Part shown: one piece after another, positions 18,311 through 26,895 of the stretch | Position numbering within the stretch: the first letter of the stretch is position 1 | How the letters are laid out: each line of letters begins with the position of its first letter | Assembly: GCA_050289625.1 (NCBI GenBank) | Contig: JBNKGC010000010.1 | Span: 1 to 59,745 of the forward strand | Direction of reading: 5' to 3' | From: NIC37A-2 sp050289625 | GTDB taxonomy: Bacteria > Myxococcota_A > Polyangia > Polyangiales > Polyangiaceae | Length of the DNA: 59,745 nt | The notes under the pieces: model-generated | The model's input: only the letters and a program-made list of their open reading frames with translations | Database searches by the model: none | Told to the model about the DNA's origin: nothing | Translations under genes and position numbers: made by a program

Positions 18311-19531
18311 CTACCCCAGAGTGCCGGGCGCCACGAGTAACAACGGTGTCGCGAAACCGTCGGCGGGGGTCGCCACCCAGCGTCGGGCTCGACCGTTCCC
18401 CGTCGATCGGGCTTTTCCCGCGGCTTCCAGCTCCGAAAGCGCCCTTTGGACGGCGCGCTGACTCTTGCCGAGGGCAGCGGCGAGAGCCGACGTGGACCAG
18501 GCTTCTCCCGAGGCGAGCAGCGCCCACAGCTGGCTTGCCTCTCCAGCTCCAGGCGGCAGGAGCAGTGCGACGCGTGAAGCACCGCGAGCAGCGATCGCGA
18601 AGCCGTTCGACGTCGCTTGAAGGTCACAAACGGGCTTCAGCAGTTTGCGCAGGCGCCCGATCTCGACGCGCAGGCGGACGCGGTGCGAGTCGTTGGGACG
18701 TCGCGCGCCGAACACCTCCTTGATCAACGCGTCGCGCGGCGCTTCATGTGGCGCTCGCGATCCGAGCGCTACGAGGAGCTCGAGCAAGAGAGGTCGTTTG
18801 AGCAGCGAAATGACGGACCTGCCCGAGCGCACCTCGCGCCGGCAGGCATCGATGAACACGCGTTTCGCAGTCGGGAGCTTTTCCAGCCCGCTCAACGTCA
18901 GGACCTGCTCTTCACCCTCGATCAGGTAGCGAACGGCTGGCGCGTGCAGGTGCTCGAGGGATCGCTCCACCTCGCCCTCGAGCGCGACGATACCTGCCGC
19001 ACGAGCGGCCCGATCGGCCCGCTCGAGAGCTCGTTCGGCAATGCTGCCCCGGACCCGTTTCATGGCGATGTCCGCTGCGATCAGCTCCGCCAGCGCGACC
19101 AGGCGGGGAGGGACGGTCGAGCTGGAGAGCCGTTCGAGCTGAGCCGCGGCTTCGTCCAGATGACCGAGCAGCACGAGTTGCCGGACGCGTACCAACCGAC
19201 CCATGGCAGCATTGAGCGTGTCGCCGCGGTGGGACAAGAGTGCGACCGCGGCGTCCAAACCACGGGCGGCTGCTCGCACGTCGCGCCGTGCAAGCGCGAC
19301 TTCGGCGCGAGCCACCACGCAACGCGCCCGCGAGAGGGCCTCGGCGCTTCCGAAGGCTTTGGCCGCGCGCCCGAGCAGCGTATGCGCGTGTTCGAGCTCT
19401 CCGAGCTGCGCCATCGCGATCCCGCGCAGCGCGAGTGCCGGTGGATCGCTCCGAAGCGCCACGAGCTTGAGCGCGCCCAGAGGATCGCCCGCCGAGAGGG
19501 CGCGTGCCGCAGTGTTGACGGCCGAGTCCAT
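18311..19531 (-). CDS. Winged-helix transcriptional regulator with TPR-like N-terminus
   Basis: The 406-aa protein has an N-terminal half (about 1-190) of Ala/Leu-rich helical repeats resembling tetratricopeptides (GALKLVALRS, LGELEHAHTLLGRAAKAFG, LGHLDEAAAQLERLSS). A central segment with RVRLRVEIGRLRKLLKPV and SNGFAIAARG resembles the OmpR/BTAD-like winged helix used by SARP-type regulators. A C-terminal helix-turn-helix (WSTSALAAALGKSQRAVQRALSELEAAGKA, about 343-372) is followed by RARRWVATP, a typical wing. The protein is probably a DNA-binding regulator of its own operon and of the divergent DUF899 gene, whose start lies 128 bp away. It is followed 9 bp later by the propeller gene. The inducing signal cannot be read from the sequence. 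Confidence 0.75.
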   Translation of the reverse strand: MDSAVNTAARALSAGDPLGALKLVALRSDPPALALRGIAMAQLGELEHAHTLLGRAAKAFGSAEALSRARCVVARAEVALARRDVRAAARGLDAAVALLSHRGDTLNAAMGRLVRVRQLVLLGHLDEAAAQLERLSSSTVPPRLVALAELIAADIAMKRVRGSIAERALERADRAARAAGIVALEGEVERSLEHLHAPAVRYLIEGEEQVLTLSGLEKLPTAKRVFIDACRREVRSGRSVISLLKRPLLLELLVALGSRAPHEAPRDALIKEVFGARRPNDSHRVRLRVEIGRLRKLLKPVCDLQATSNGFAIAARGASRVALLLPPGAGEASQLWALLASGEAWSTSALAAALGKSQRAVQRALSELEAAGKARSTGNGRARRWVATPADGFATPLLLVAPGTLG

Positions 19532-19659
19532 ACGCGCCTCCTACATAGCCCCGAAAACCAGAAATCGCGAAAGCGTTGTTACTCACACCCCGCGCGACCG
19601 GGACGTAGCTTCTCGAAGCGAGCCGAGCAGTTCGGCATCGTCATTCGAAAGGTTTATCA
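19532..19659. promoter_or_regulatory. Divergent promoter region between HTH regulator and DUF899 gene
   Basis: The 128-bp non-coding gap separates the starts of the minus-strand regulator and the plus-strand DUF899 gene. It holds the short inverted repeat GCTTC-TC-GAAGC (about 19609-19620), a possible operator half-site pair, and a GAAAGG ribosome-binding site just before the DUF899 ATG. No clear -35/-10 pair was assigned. The role is inferred from divergence. Confidence 0.4.
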
Positions 19660-20388
19660 ATGTCCCAACATCCCATCGTCAATCGCTCGAAGTGGCTCGA
19701 ACGGCGTCTGAAGCTACTGGAGAAGGAACGAGCCTTCACGCTCGCCAAGGACGAATTGGCAGCGGCACGGCGCCGCCTGCCTTGGACGCCCGTCGAGAAG
19801 GACTACGTGTTCGACGCGCCGGAAGGCAAGGTATCCTTGAGCGAGTTGTTTGCCGGTCGGTCGCAGCTCATCATCTATCACTTCATGTTTGGTCCGGACG
19901 CCGAGGTGGGGTGCCCGAGCTGCTCGTTCTGGGTCGACAACTTCGACGGTGTCCTTCCCCATCTGGCGGCTCGCGACGTGACGCTGGTGGTGGTAGCACG
20001 TGGCTCCCTGTCCAAGCTGCTCGCCTTCAAGCAGCGCATGGGCTGGAGCTTTCGGTGGGTGTCTTCGGCCGAGAGCGACTTCAATTTCGATCTTGGCGTG
20101 TCCTTCCGCGAAGAAGAGCGAAGCGCCGGAAATGCGCTGTACAACTACGAGCCTCTCGCCAAAGGACCGTTCAAGAACGGACCCGCCGACCTCCACGGCG
20201 TGAGTGTCTTCGCCAAGGACGCGGCCGGCGATGTCTTCCACACGTACTCGACGTTCGGGCGTGGCGTCGACATCCTGAATGGCGCCTATCAGTACCTCGA
20301 TCTGGTGCCGAAGGGGCGCGACGAAACCGGCCTTCCTTGGCCGATGGCTTGGCTCAGGTATCACGATGAGTACGGCACGAGTGCCTGA
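19660..20388 (+). CDS. DUF899-family thioredoxin-fold protein
   Basis: The 242-aa protein starts at an ATG with GAAAGG upstream. It matches the DUF899 family, a thioredoxin-like fold: RRKLLEKEK-type start (ERRLKLLEKERAFT, residues about 14-27), RRRLPWTPVEKDYVFDAPEG, LIIYHFMFGPD, the double cysteine GCPSCSFWVDN (about 85-95), then the FSFRWVSS-like region (WSFRWVSS), HTYSTFGRGVD and LPWPMAWLRYHDEY at the C-terminus. The CPSC motif is placed as in redox-active thioredoxin folds, but the enzymatic role is unproven in the family. The stop overlaps the start of the next small membrane-protein gene by 23 nt, suggesting translational coupling. It is divergent from the HTH regulator, the likely controller. 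Confidence 0.88.
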   Translation: MSQHPIVNRSKWLERRLKLLEKERAFTLAKDELAAARRRLPWTPVEKDYVFDAPEGKVSLSELFAGRSQLIIYHFMFGPDAEVGCPSCSFWVDNFDGVLPHLAARDVTLVVVARGSLSKLLAFKQRMGWSFRWVSSAESDFNFDLGVSFREEERSAGNALYNYEPLAKGPFKNGPADLHGVSVFAKDAAGDVFHTYSTFGRGVDILNGAYQYLDLVPKGRDETGLPWPMAWLRYHDEYGTSA

Positions 20389-20842
20389 GGGGCGCTGGTT
20401 TCTGCACGGTCGGCGCATGGCGACCTCGCTCGTCGGTCTGCTCGCCGTGGCCGTCGTGCCCAAATGCCCGGTGTGCATCACTGCTTGGTTGGTGACGCTC
20501 GGGCTCGGGGCGGGCGCTGCGCAAGCGAGCGCGCCGTTCGTCCGCCCCGCAGCCTGGGTCGTGATGAGCACGGCGATTCTCGCGCTCGCGCTTGGGGTAT
20601 GGAGCAACATTCGTCGTCCGAGACGAAGCCCACCCCCGCGGGGGAGCCAGAAAACTGCAGGGTCAGGCGTCGCCGCGAGATTCGGGTTCAGCTGCGGAAG
20701 GGATAGAAACCCGCGAGCGAGCTCGAGTGTGAGTTTCACGATTTCGCGAAGCACTACGGTCAGGACTGGCTGGTCGAGCCGCGATGGGGTCACCCGCCCG
20801 CGGGCTGACTTGCCGGGGCCGCGCTCCGCCAAGAGTACCTGA
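20366..20842 (+). CDS. Small Cys-containing membrane protein (MerC-like motif)
   Basis: The frame opens at an ATG at 20366 inside the end of the DUF899 gene and runs 158 codons. Residues about 18-36 and 48-75 form two hydrophobic helices. Between basic N-terminus and helix lies VPKCPVCITAWLVTLGLG, a CPxC motif within the membrane like that in MerC-type or related small thiol membrane proteins. The last 80 or so residues after RPRRSPPPRG are Ser/Arg-rich and have the composition of out-of-frame GC-rich DNA, so the true functional part may be only the first 85 or so residues. Coupling to a CPSC-containing DUF899 protein suggests a shared thiol/redox or metal role, which is inference. Confidence 0.5.
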   Translation: MSTARVPEGRWFLHGRRMATSLVGLLAVAVVPKCPVCITAWLVTLGLGAGAAQASAPFVRPAAWVVMSTAILALALGVWSNIRRPRRSPPPRGSQKTAGSGVAARFGFSCGRDRNPRASSSVSFTISRSTTVRTGWSSRDGVTRPRADLPGPRSAKST

Positions 20843-21439
20843 CGCACGTTCACCACCTGGAGCAGAGCATCCAGGTGAGGGGGGGGGAACCGTCAGATCG
20901 CCCCCCGCTTGCAGAGCAACTGTGAAGCCGTTGCACGAAGGCGAGCTCTTGGGCGGTGCGCCGTTCCCGGAAGTGGGCCACCAGTCCCGGATTGGGATGT
21001 GCTCGCCGCACCGAGATTCTCCGAAGCTGCGGTTCGACGCCAGCGAGGAGCCGCCCGCGGTCGCTCGCAAGAAGAGCGAGACTACGTACTTGAGCACTTG
21101 AGCGAAAACCAAGCGTGCAACGCGAGATCGGCGACTGTCGCTGGGGGCCAAAGATTCCGGGCACGGTCCCGGTGGTGTCACTTCCCAACGAAGCCACTTC
21201 CAGAGGGGGCGGGCTCGCACTCGCAGCTCCGGATGTGCGACTCAGTTACAGTGTATGACACATAACAGTCAACTGACCATCAGTTACGAGTGCCATATGG
21301 CGCTTCCTAATTGCCCCAAAGTTGTCCTGGACAAGGTCTGAAGGTAAGCGCAAGACTTCCCCGTCGTCTGTGCCCAGCCATCCCCCTTCAACTCGGCCGT
21401 CGTTCTAGGAACGAACTTCCCCCAGCGCGACAACACGGA
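20843..21439. other. Gene-free region upstream of chemosensory operon
   Basis: These 597 bp show no convincing gene on either strand; open frames there have the Arg/Pro/Ser-rich sense of shadow frames. The segment about 21235-21300 is distinctly AT-richer and contains CAGTTAC twice (near 21242 and 21281) around TGTATGACACATAACAG. It is the only plausible place for the promoter of the cheY-to-cheB operon. Confidence 0.45.
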
Positions 21440-21835
21440 ATGGATATGAACTCTTTGCGAATGTTGTTGGTTGACGACAGTCGCACCACGCGACTGCTCG
21501 TTCAGGCCTACCTGGTGGGCTTGCCATTCACTTTCTACGAAGCTTCCTCCGGCACGGAAGGCCTTGAACGAGCACATGCCCTCCAGCCGAACATCATCCT
21601 ATCCGACGTTTTCATGCCGGGGGTGGGCGGATGGGAGTTCGTTCGCCGCCTGCGCCGAGATCCCTCCCCCCTGGTACGCAACCTGCCGGTCATCCTAGCT
21701 TCATCCAAGCGTGGTGAGGAGGTGATGGCCAAAAGCCTCGAAGCAGGAGCCGATGCTTTCCTCCCCAAGCCCCTTGCCGGTGAGGACTTGGTTCGCGTCG
21801 TACGCCGCTTGCTGGGCAAGGCACTGCCTCAGTGA
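21440..21835 (+). CDS. cheY: CheY-like single-domain response regulator
   Basis: The 131-aa protein is a lone receiver domain. VDDS carries acidic residues D12 and D13, ILSDVFMPG carries phospho-acceptor D56, ILASSK places the switch Ser at 88-89, and FLPKP places conserved Lys at 110. It therefore should accept phosphate from the neighbouring CheA. The start is taken at the ATG at 21440; a second ATG at 21446 is equally possible. Its TGA overlaps the GTG start of cheA by 4 nt (GTGA), implying coupled translation. As the first gene of the operon it may control a motor or another output. No output domain is attached. Confidence 0.92.
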   Translation: MDMNSLRMLLVDDSRTTRLLVQAYLVGLPFTFYEASSGTEGLERAHALQPNIILSDVFMPGVGGWEFVRRLRRDPSPLVRNLPVILASSKRGEEVMAKSLEAGADAFLPKPLAGEDLVRVVRRLLGKALPQ

Positions 21836-23472
21836 TCGACCGGAGCACCATCCTTCGGACGTTCCTGGCCGAGGCGGAGGAGCGCCTTTTGATCGCCGAG
21901 GATGCCGCCATTATGCTCGAACAACATTCGGGTGATGCCGAACTGTTTTCTGAGCTGTTTCGCGCCATTCACACAGTCAAGGGCGATGCGGATTCACTTG
22001 CCTTCGCAGAGACCACCGTCCTTGCTCATTCGCTCGAGGATCTGCTGGATGCAGTTCGCGGCGGCGCTATCACGCTGAAGAGTCCGATCGTCACCCTGAT
22101 ACTGGATTGCATCGACGCGTTGCGTGACGCAATCGAACGAATTCGGTCAACCGGCACTGACGCCGGGCGTTCCTCCGAGGAGCTGCGCGCGAGACTGCGC
22201 ACGACTCTCACAGAAGCGGCCCGGACGGCACAAGCATCAGCAAAGCAGGGTGATCTCTCGACCGGCTCTGGCGAAGCCCCAATGGCCATCGACCGCGCGG
22301 ATATGGCGCGAGTGAATGTCGCGCTCCTGGAGGGGGCGATGGACGCCTGCCTCGAGCTCTCACTCGCACTCGTGCGCCTGCGTCCGCTGACCCAGAAGGG
22401 CCCACGGACCGACGAGGTCCTGAACCAGATCGAAAGCTTGATGGTCGACCTGCAGGATCGCGCAGCGAGCTTGAGGTTGGTGCCAGCGCGCGAGTTGCTT
22501 CGAGGTCTGGGCAGAACAGTTCGCGATCTATCGGCGGCCCTCGGCAAGGAAGTCAGGTTTGCGGTTGAAGGAGTGGACGTCACCGTAGATGGAAACGTCA
22601 TCGAGCGCCTACGCGAGCCATTGGGTCACCTGGTTCGCAATGCCCTCGACCACGGTCTCGAACCCCCCGAGGAACGGACCGCCCAGGGCAAGAGTCCGTG
22701 CGGAAAATTGAGCGTGCGCCTGAGGAGAACGGCAACCGGACTCATGGTGGATGTCACTGATGATGGGCGCGGAATCGACCCGAACCGCCTGCGTGCGCGC
22801 GCCGTCGAACTCGGTCTCTTGTCGGCCAACGCCGAGCTGCCAGATGACATTCTGTTGGATCTCGTTTTTGAAGCGGGTTTGTCTACCGCCGCAACTGTGA
22901 GTGACATTTCTGGCCGGGGTGTTGGCATGGACGCAGTGCGACGGTCCATCCAAGAACTACGTGGCACCGTGCAGGTCCAAAGTCGCAAAGCGGAAGGGAC
23001 GACCGTCTCGCTTCGTGTCCCAGTGTCACTCTCGCTCTTGGATGGCTTCGGAGTGGGCGTTTCTGGAGAGCACTACATATTACCGCAAGACTGCGTGCTC
23101 GAATGCCTCGCGTTGCCGCCGAATGCGAAAGAGGACGAGGGTGTCGTCGACGTGCGCGGCGAGCCATTACCGTTCGTCCGACTGCGTCGACTGTTTCGCG
23201 CCGACCTCAGGAATTCACTAGCTGAGGCACTAGTGATTATCGAATGCGCGGGAAAGCGTCTCGGTTTGGTGGTGGACGAGCTCTTCGGTGAGGCGCGCTC
23301 AGTCATACGACCGCTCGGGCCCGTATTCCGATCGGTGCGCTACCTTTCCGGTTGCACGATGCTCGAGTCCGGGGCACTAGGCCTCGTTCTCGACGTGAAC
23401 GCCCTCTACCGCGAGGCGCTCGTCGGCACCTGGCGACGAAATCCCGCTCAACCCATTCAGGACACTCCATGA
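21832..23472 (+). CDS. cheA: Chemotaxis histidine kinase CheA
   Basis: The 546-aa protein has the CheA domain order but is compact. The HPt domain occupies 1-105 with phospho-His H47 in RAIHTVKGDADSLAF. A short linker stands where E. coli CheA has a P2 domain, so P2 seems absent. The dimerisation region lies at about 150-215. The ATPase has N-box HLVRNALDHGLEPPEER (N270, H274), G1 DDGRGIDP (310-317) and G2 GRGVGMDAVRRSI (361-373). The C-terminal CheW-like domain spans about 400-535. It starts at GTG overlapping cheY and ends in an ATGA overlap with cheW, so the three genes are translationally linked. It should form the kinase core with CheW and the nearby NIT-domain receptor. Confidence 0.95.
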   Translation: MIDRSTILRTFLAEAEERLLIAEDAAIMLEQHSGDAELFSELFRAIHTVKGDADSLAFAETTVLAHSLEDLLDAVRGGAITLKSPIVTLILDCIDALRDAIERIRSTGTDAGRSSEELRARLRTTLTEAARTAQASAKQGDLSTGSGEAPMAIDRADMARVNVALLEGAMDACLELSLALVRLRPLTQKGPRTDEVLNQIESLMVDLQDRAASLRLVPARELLRGLGRTVRDLSAALGKEVRFAVEGVDVTVDGNVIERLREPLGHLVRNALDHGLEPPEERTAQGKSPCGKLSVRLRRTATGLMVDVTDDGRGIDPNRLRARAVELGLLSANAELPDDILLDLVFEAGLSTAATVSDISGRGVGMDAVRRSIQELRGTVQVQSRKAEGTTVSLRVPVSLSLLDGFGVGVSGEHYILPQDCVLECLALPPNAKEDEGVVDVRGEPLPFVRLRRLFRADLRNSLAEALVIIECAGKRLGLVVDELFGEARSVIRPLGPVFRSVRYLSGCTMLESGALGLVLDVNALYREALVGTWRRNPAQPIQDTP

Positions 23473-23999
23473 CAACGGCGCCAGAGCACTGGGTCAGCTT
23501 CAGATTGAATGGCGACGACTTCGCCATCGATGCTGCTCGCGTACTCGAGGTGGCTCCTTACGCTCCTGTGACGCGCATCCCTGGCGCGCCGTCGTTCATA
23601 CGTGGTGCCGTCAGCGTGCGGGCTCGACCGATTCCCGTAGTTGACCTTGCACTCAAGTTCGGATTTGAGCCCGCCCCCATCAGTCGTTGGACTTGCCTCG
23701 TGCTCGTGAGTGTCACGATTGGCGATGAAACACCTGTTCTGGCTTGCATTGTGGACGAGGTGAAGGAGCTCATTGACGCACCCGCGGAGGCCATTGCAAC
23801 CCCTCCCCCGCTTGGGACGCGCGTGCACCCTCGCTACCTCGTGGGCATGACGCGATCTCAGGAGCGGTTCGTCGTCTTGCTCGATATCGAAAGGATCTTG
23901 TCTGAAGAGGAACTGGCTCTCACCACGTCTTCCGTTCAGTCGGCGCCACTTCACGATGAGCATGACCCACCAAGTCCCTCTCAATCGGCTCAGGACTAA
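23469..23999 (+). CDS. cheW: CheW-family coupling protein
   Basis: The 176-aa protein starts at an ATG overlapping the cheA stop by 4 nt. It carries the CheW SH3-like fold signatures: WVSFRLNGDDFAIDAARVLEV near 8-28, ITRIPGAPxFIRGAVSVR-type (VTRIPGAPSFIRGAVSVRAR, about 34-53), PVVDLALKFG, and VDEVKELIDAPAEAI (about 97-111). PRYLVGMTRSQERFVVLLDIERIL is the closing strand. CheW bridges receptor tips to CheA. The last 25 or so residues are a disordered Ser/Pro/His tail. The receptor gene follows after 14 bp. Confidence 0.93.
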   Translation: MTTAPEHWVSFRLNGDDFAIDAARVLEVAPYAPVTRIPGAPSFIRGAVSVRARPIPVVDLALKFGFEPAPISRWTCLVLVSVTIGDETPVLACIVDEVKELIDAPAEAIATPPPLGTRVHPRYLVGMTRSQERFVVLLDIERILSEEELALTTSSVQSAPLHDEHDPPSPSQSAQD

Positions 24000-24013
24000 T
24001 CAGGACTCTACGT

Positions 24014-26002
24014 ATGATATCATTCAACGACACGCTTTCTCGTCTTCGTGTCCGCACGAAACTCGTCCTGATGTTGGCGCTGCCCCTGATGGGCCTTGTC
24101 TACTTTTCGCTGAACGGGATTGTCGAGAAGCGGCATGCGGCTCGCGACGCGCAGGAAACCCAACAGGTCGTCCGCACGGTAACCCACGTATCGGCGCTCG
24201 TGCATGAGCTCGCGCGCGAACGCGGTTCGAGCGGGCTTTACCTCGGAAGTCAGGGCGCCCGGTTTCAGTCGGAGCTCAAAGCTCAGCGCGGGCGCACCAA
24301 TCAAAAGCTAATTGCTCTGAAGGAGCATCTCAGAACAGCCCGAGATGACCTGCGGGTGAATCTCGACGAGGAGGTTAGCGGTGCGATGCGGAGCTTGGAG
24401 AAGCTTGCGGACCAGCGCAATCGGATTGACCGCTTGGGGCTTTCTCCCGCCGATGCACTCGCGTACTACACAGGAATCAACAGCGCTCTGTTGAGAACAA
24501 CTGTGCTGCTCACGAGCCTCAGTCCGAATGCTGAGGTCGCGAACCAAATCTCCGCCTACGTCAACTTGATCAAGGCCAAGGAGCAGGTGGGGCTCGAGCG
24601 GGGTTCGATGTCCTCCGTGTTCGCCGCGAACCAGTTTCCCAAAGGGGTATTTCAGCGCTTCGTGAGCGCAATTGCACTTCAAGATGCCTATATCGAGTCA
24701 TTCCTCGCGCTATCTTCCCCAGAAGAACGGTTGTTCTACGAGAACGAAGTGGCTGGGGCCTCAGACGACAATGCCGCTGCGATGCGCAAAACGGCACTCG
24801 ACAAGGCCACCGAGGGGAATTTCGGCATCCGTCCGGAACAGTGGTTCGATGTAATGACCCAGCGCATCGCGGCTCTGCAAAAGGTCGAGATACACCTTTC
24901 CGAGCGACTCATGACGTCAGCCGAGTCGGCACAAGAGCAGGCGGCACGGGCGCTGGTCCTGTTTGCTTCTATTGCTCTAGGCGTCGCGGTGAGCACGTTG
25001 CTCATGGCCTTCCTGATCGCCCGCAATATCACGACGCCCCTTCAACAGGCAGTCACCATGGCAGGCAACATTGCGGCGGGGAAGCTCACCGTCGAACGCG
25101 TGCCCACAAGCCAAGACGAAACCGGCGATTTGCTGCGCGCAATGATGGACATGGTTGCTCGCCTGCGGTCTACGGTCGCGGAGGTCGTCGCGAGCGCCAG
25201 TGCGCTGTCCGCTGCGTCGGTACAGGTATCCGGGGCGTCACAGGCGATGTCGCAAGGAACCACGGAGCAGGCAGCGAGCATGGAGCAAACGAGTGCCAGC
25301 CTGGAAGAAGTCAACGTGTCCATCACCCAGAGCGCGGAGTACAGCGTGAAGACCGACGAAGCCGCGACGGCAGCAGCGCGGGATGCCGAGGAGTCCGGCG
25401 AGGCGGTCCACGAGAGCGTTCAGGCCATGACCGCCATCGTTTCCAAGATCGAGATTGTCGAGGAGATCGCATACCAGACCAATCTTCTTGCGCTGAACGC
25501 GGCGATCGAGGCGGCTCGCGCCGGCGAGTCAGGGCGTGGTTTCGCCGTAGTCGCCTCGGAGATCCGCCAGCTAGCGGAACGAAGCCGCTCAGGTGCCCGC
25601 GAAATCGGGGCGCTGGCAGGCTCGAGCATGAAGGTAGCGGAGAGTGCCGGCGCACGCCTGACGGCGCTGGTACCCACAATCAAGAAGACGGCAGAGCTGA
25701 TTCAAGAGGTCGCCGCAGCTTCTCGCGAGCAGGCCACGGCCATCGGCGAAGTTACTCGAGCGGCGAGCGAAATCGACCAAGTGACACAGAAGAACGCCGC
25801 CGCCTCCGAAGAGCTTGCCTCTACCGCCGAAGAGATGGCAGCCCAGGCCGAGACGCTTCGTAGCCTGATGGCGTTCTTCGAGGTCGGGGAGACGACGCCA
25901 CATTCTGATCACCACGACGGCTTGCTTCGAGCGACATCGATGACGAGGCCGACGAATGGGGCCGCCGGTGAGGCAACCGACGAGCACTTCGGGAGCTTCT
26001 GA
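24014..26002 (+). CDS. Methyl-accepting chemotaxis protein with NIT-type sensor
   Basis: The 662-aa transmembrane receptor has TM1 at about 15-34. A periplasmic all-helical sensor of about 60-295 resembles the nitrate/nitrite-sensing NIT domain: ELARERGSSGLYLGSQG near 65-81, then KAKEQVGLERGSMSSVFA near 187-204. TM2 is at about 313-337 and a HAMP region at about 338-391. The cytoplasmic signalling hairpin has its tip at 483-510 (EEIAYQTNLLALNAAIEAAR then GFAVVASEIRQLAERS), the contact site for CheA/CheW. Glu/Gln-rich helices such as TEQAASMEQTSASLEEV offer adaptation methylation sites for the CheR and CheB encoded next. The ligand is not proven; NIT domains are named for nitrate/nitrite but vary. 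The tail after 640 is Thr/His-rich and lacks a CheR-binding pentapeptide. Confidence 0.9.
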   Translation: MISFNDTLSRLRVRTKLVLMLALPLMGLVYFSLNGIVEKRHAARDAQETQQVVRTVTHVSALVHELARERGSSGLYLGSQGARFQSELKAQRGRTNQKLIALKEHLRTARDDLRVNLDEEVSGAMRSLEKLADQRNRIDRLGLSPADALAYYTGINSALLRTTVLLTSLSPNAEVANQISAYVNLIKAKEQVGLERGSMSSVFAANQFPKGVFQRFVSAIALQDAYIESFLALSSPEERLFYENEVAGASDDNAAAMRKTALDKATEGNFGIRPEQWFDVMTQRIAALQKVEIHLSERLMTSAESAQEQAARALVLFASIALGVAVSTLLMAFLIARNITTPLQQAVTMAGNIAAGKLTVERVPTSQDETGDLLRAMMDMVARLRSTVAEVVASASALSAASVQVSGASQAMSQGTTEQAASMEQTSASLEEVNVSITQSAEYSVKTDEAATAAARDAEESGEAVHESVQAMTAIVSKIEIVEEIAYQTNLLALNAAIEAARAGESGRGFAVVASEIRQLAERSRSGAREIGALAGSSMKVAESAGARLTALVPTIKKTAELIQEVAAASREQATAIGEVTRAASEIDQVTQKNAAASEELASTAEEMAAQAETLRSLMAFFEVGETTPHSDHHDGLLRATSMTRPTNGAAGEATDEHFGSF

Positions 26003-26016
26003 GCTTGGGTTCCCTC

Positions 26017-26895
26017 ATGAGTGTACTTCCGGCCAGTTCATTCGAGACGAGCCTCAGGGACGAGGACTTCGCCTACATCAGTGAGCTCGTCCGACGCGAG
26101 GTGGGCATTCACCTGCCGCCCGCGAAGCGGATGTTCGTGGCCGGTCGATTGTTTCGTCGAATGCGGCAGTTGGGGCTGGAAACGGCGACAGACTACTGCC
26201 GTTACCTTCGCAGAGCGGGGACTGCCGAGCACGCACCACTCTTCGAGGTGCTGTGCACGCATGAAACGCGCTTCTTCCGCGAGGCCGAGCACTTCGCGGT
26301 GCTCGAGCGGCGTGTGCCGCTTTGGCTGGCACGTGCTCGAGAGCGCGCCAGTCCCGGGTCCATTCGAATCCTAAGTGCCGGTTGTTCGACGGGAGAGGAG
26401 GTCTACTCGATTGCAATGACACTTCAGGCGGGGCTTGGTCACGGTCGCTTGACGTTGGGTTCCGTAGTCGGAATGGACATTTCTCGATGCGTGCTCGATG
26501 TGGCCCGGGACGCCATCTATCCGGTTTCTCGTTCGGCCGAACTCCCTCAGCACTACCTCAAGCGTTTCATGCTTCGCGGTTCGGGTCCTAGGGAGGGACA
26601 GATGCGCGTAGGACCGACGATCAGGCAGATGGTCGATTTTCGCTTGGGAAATCTCTGCCAGCTCAGTCGCAGCGTCGACGGCCGCTTCGACGCGATCTTC
26701 TGTCGCAACGTGCTCATCTATTTCGACGCCGAAACCCGAACTCGGACGCTGCGCTCCTTGCTTGAACTGCTGACGCCAGGTGGTTTGCTGTTCGTCGGGC
26801 ACGCCGAGGGTGGACCCGCAGCAGGCATAGAAGCCCGCGTTGCTGGACCCGGCATCCTCGAGCCTCTGCCGAGGTCGATGCAGAGGACAGCGTGA
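26017..26895 (+). CDS. cheR: Chemotaxis methyltransferase CheR
   Basis: From the ATG at 26017 the protein is 292 aa; a TTG at 26005 in the same frame would add four residues. The N-terminal helical CheR_N domain contains VGIHLPPAKRMFVAGRLFRR (about 29-48) and THETRFFREAEHF (81-93). The SAM-binding domain has ILSAGCSTGEEVYS (118-131), GMDISRCVLDVARDAIY (152-168), and FCRNVLIYFD (228-237), the hallmark CheR motif, followed by LLTPGGLLFVGHAE. It transfers methyl groups from SAM to receptor glutamates. It has no C-terminal TPR. Its TGA overlaps the GTG of cheB by 4 nt. Confidence 0.95.
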   Translation: MSVLPASSFETSLRDEDFAYISELVRREVGIHLPPAKRMFVAGRLFRRMRQLGLETATDYCRYLRRAGTAEHAPLFEVLCTHETRFFREAEHFAVLERRVPLWLARARERASPGSIRILSAGCSTGEEVYSIAMTLQAGLGHGRLTLGSVVGMDISRCVLDVARDAIYPVSRSAELPQHYLKRFMLRGSGPREGQMRVGPTIRQMVDFRLGNLCQLSRSVDGRFDAIFCRNVLIYFDAETRTRTLRSLLELLTPGGLLFVGHAEGGPAAGIEARVAGPGILEPLPRSMQRTA

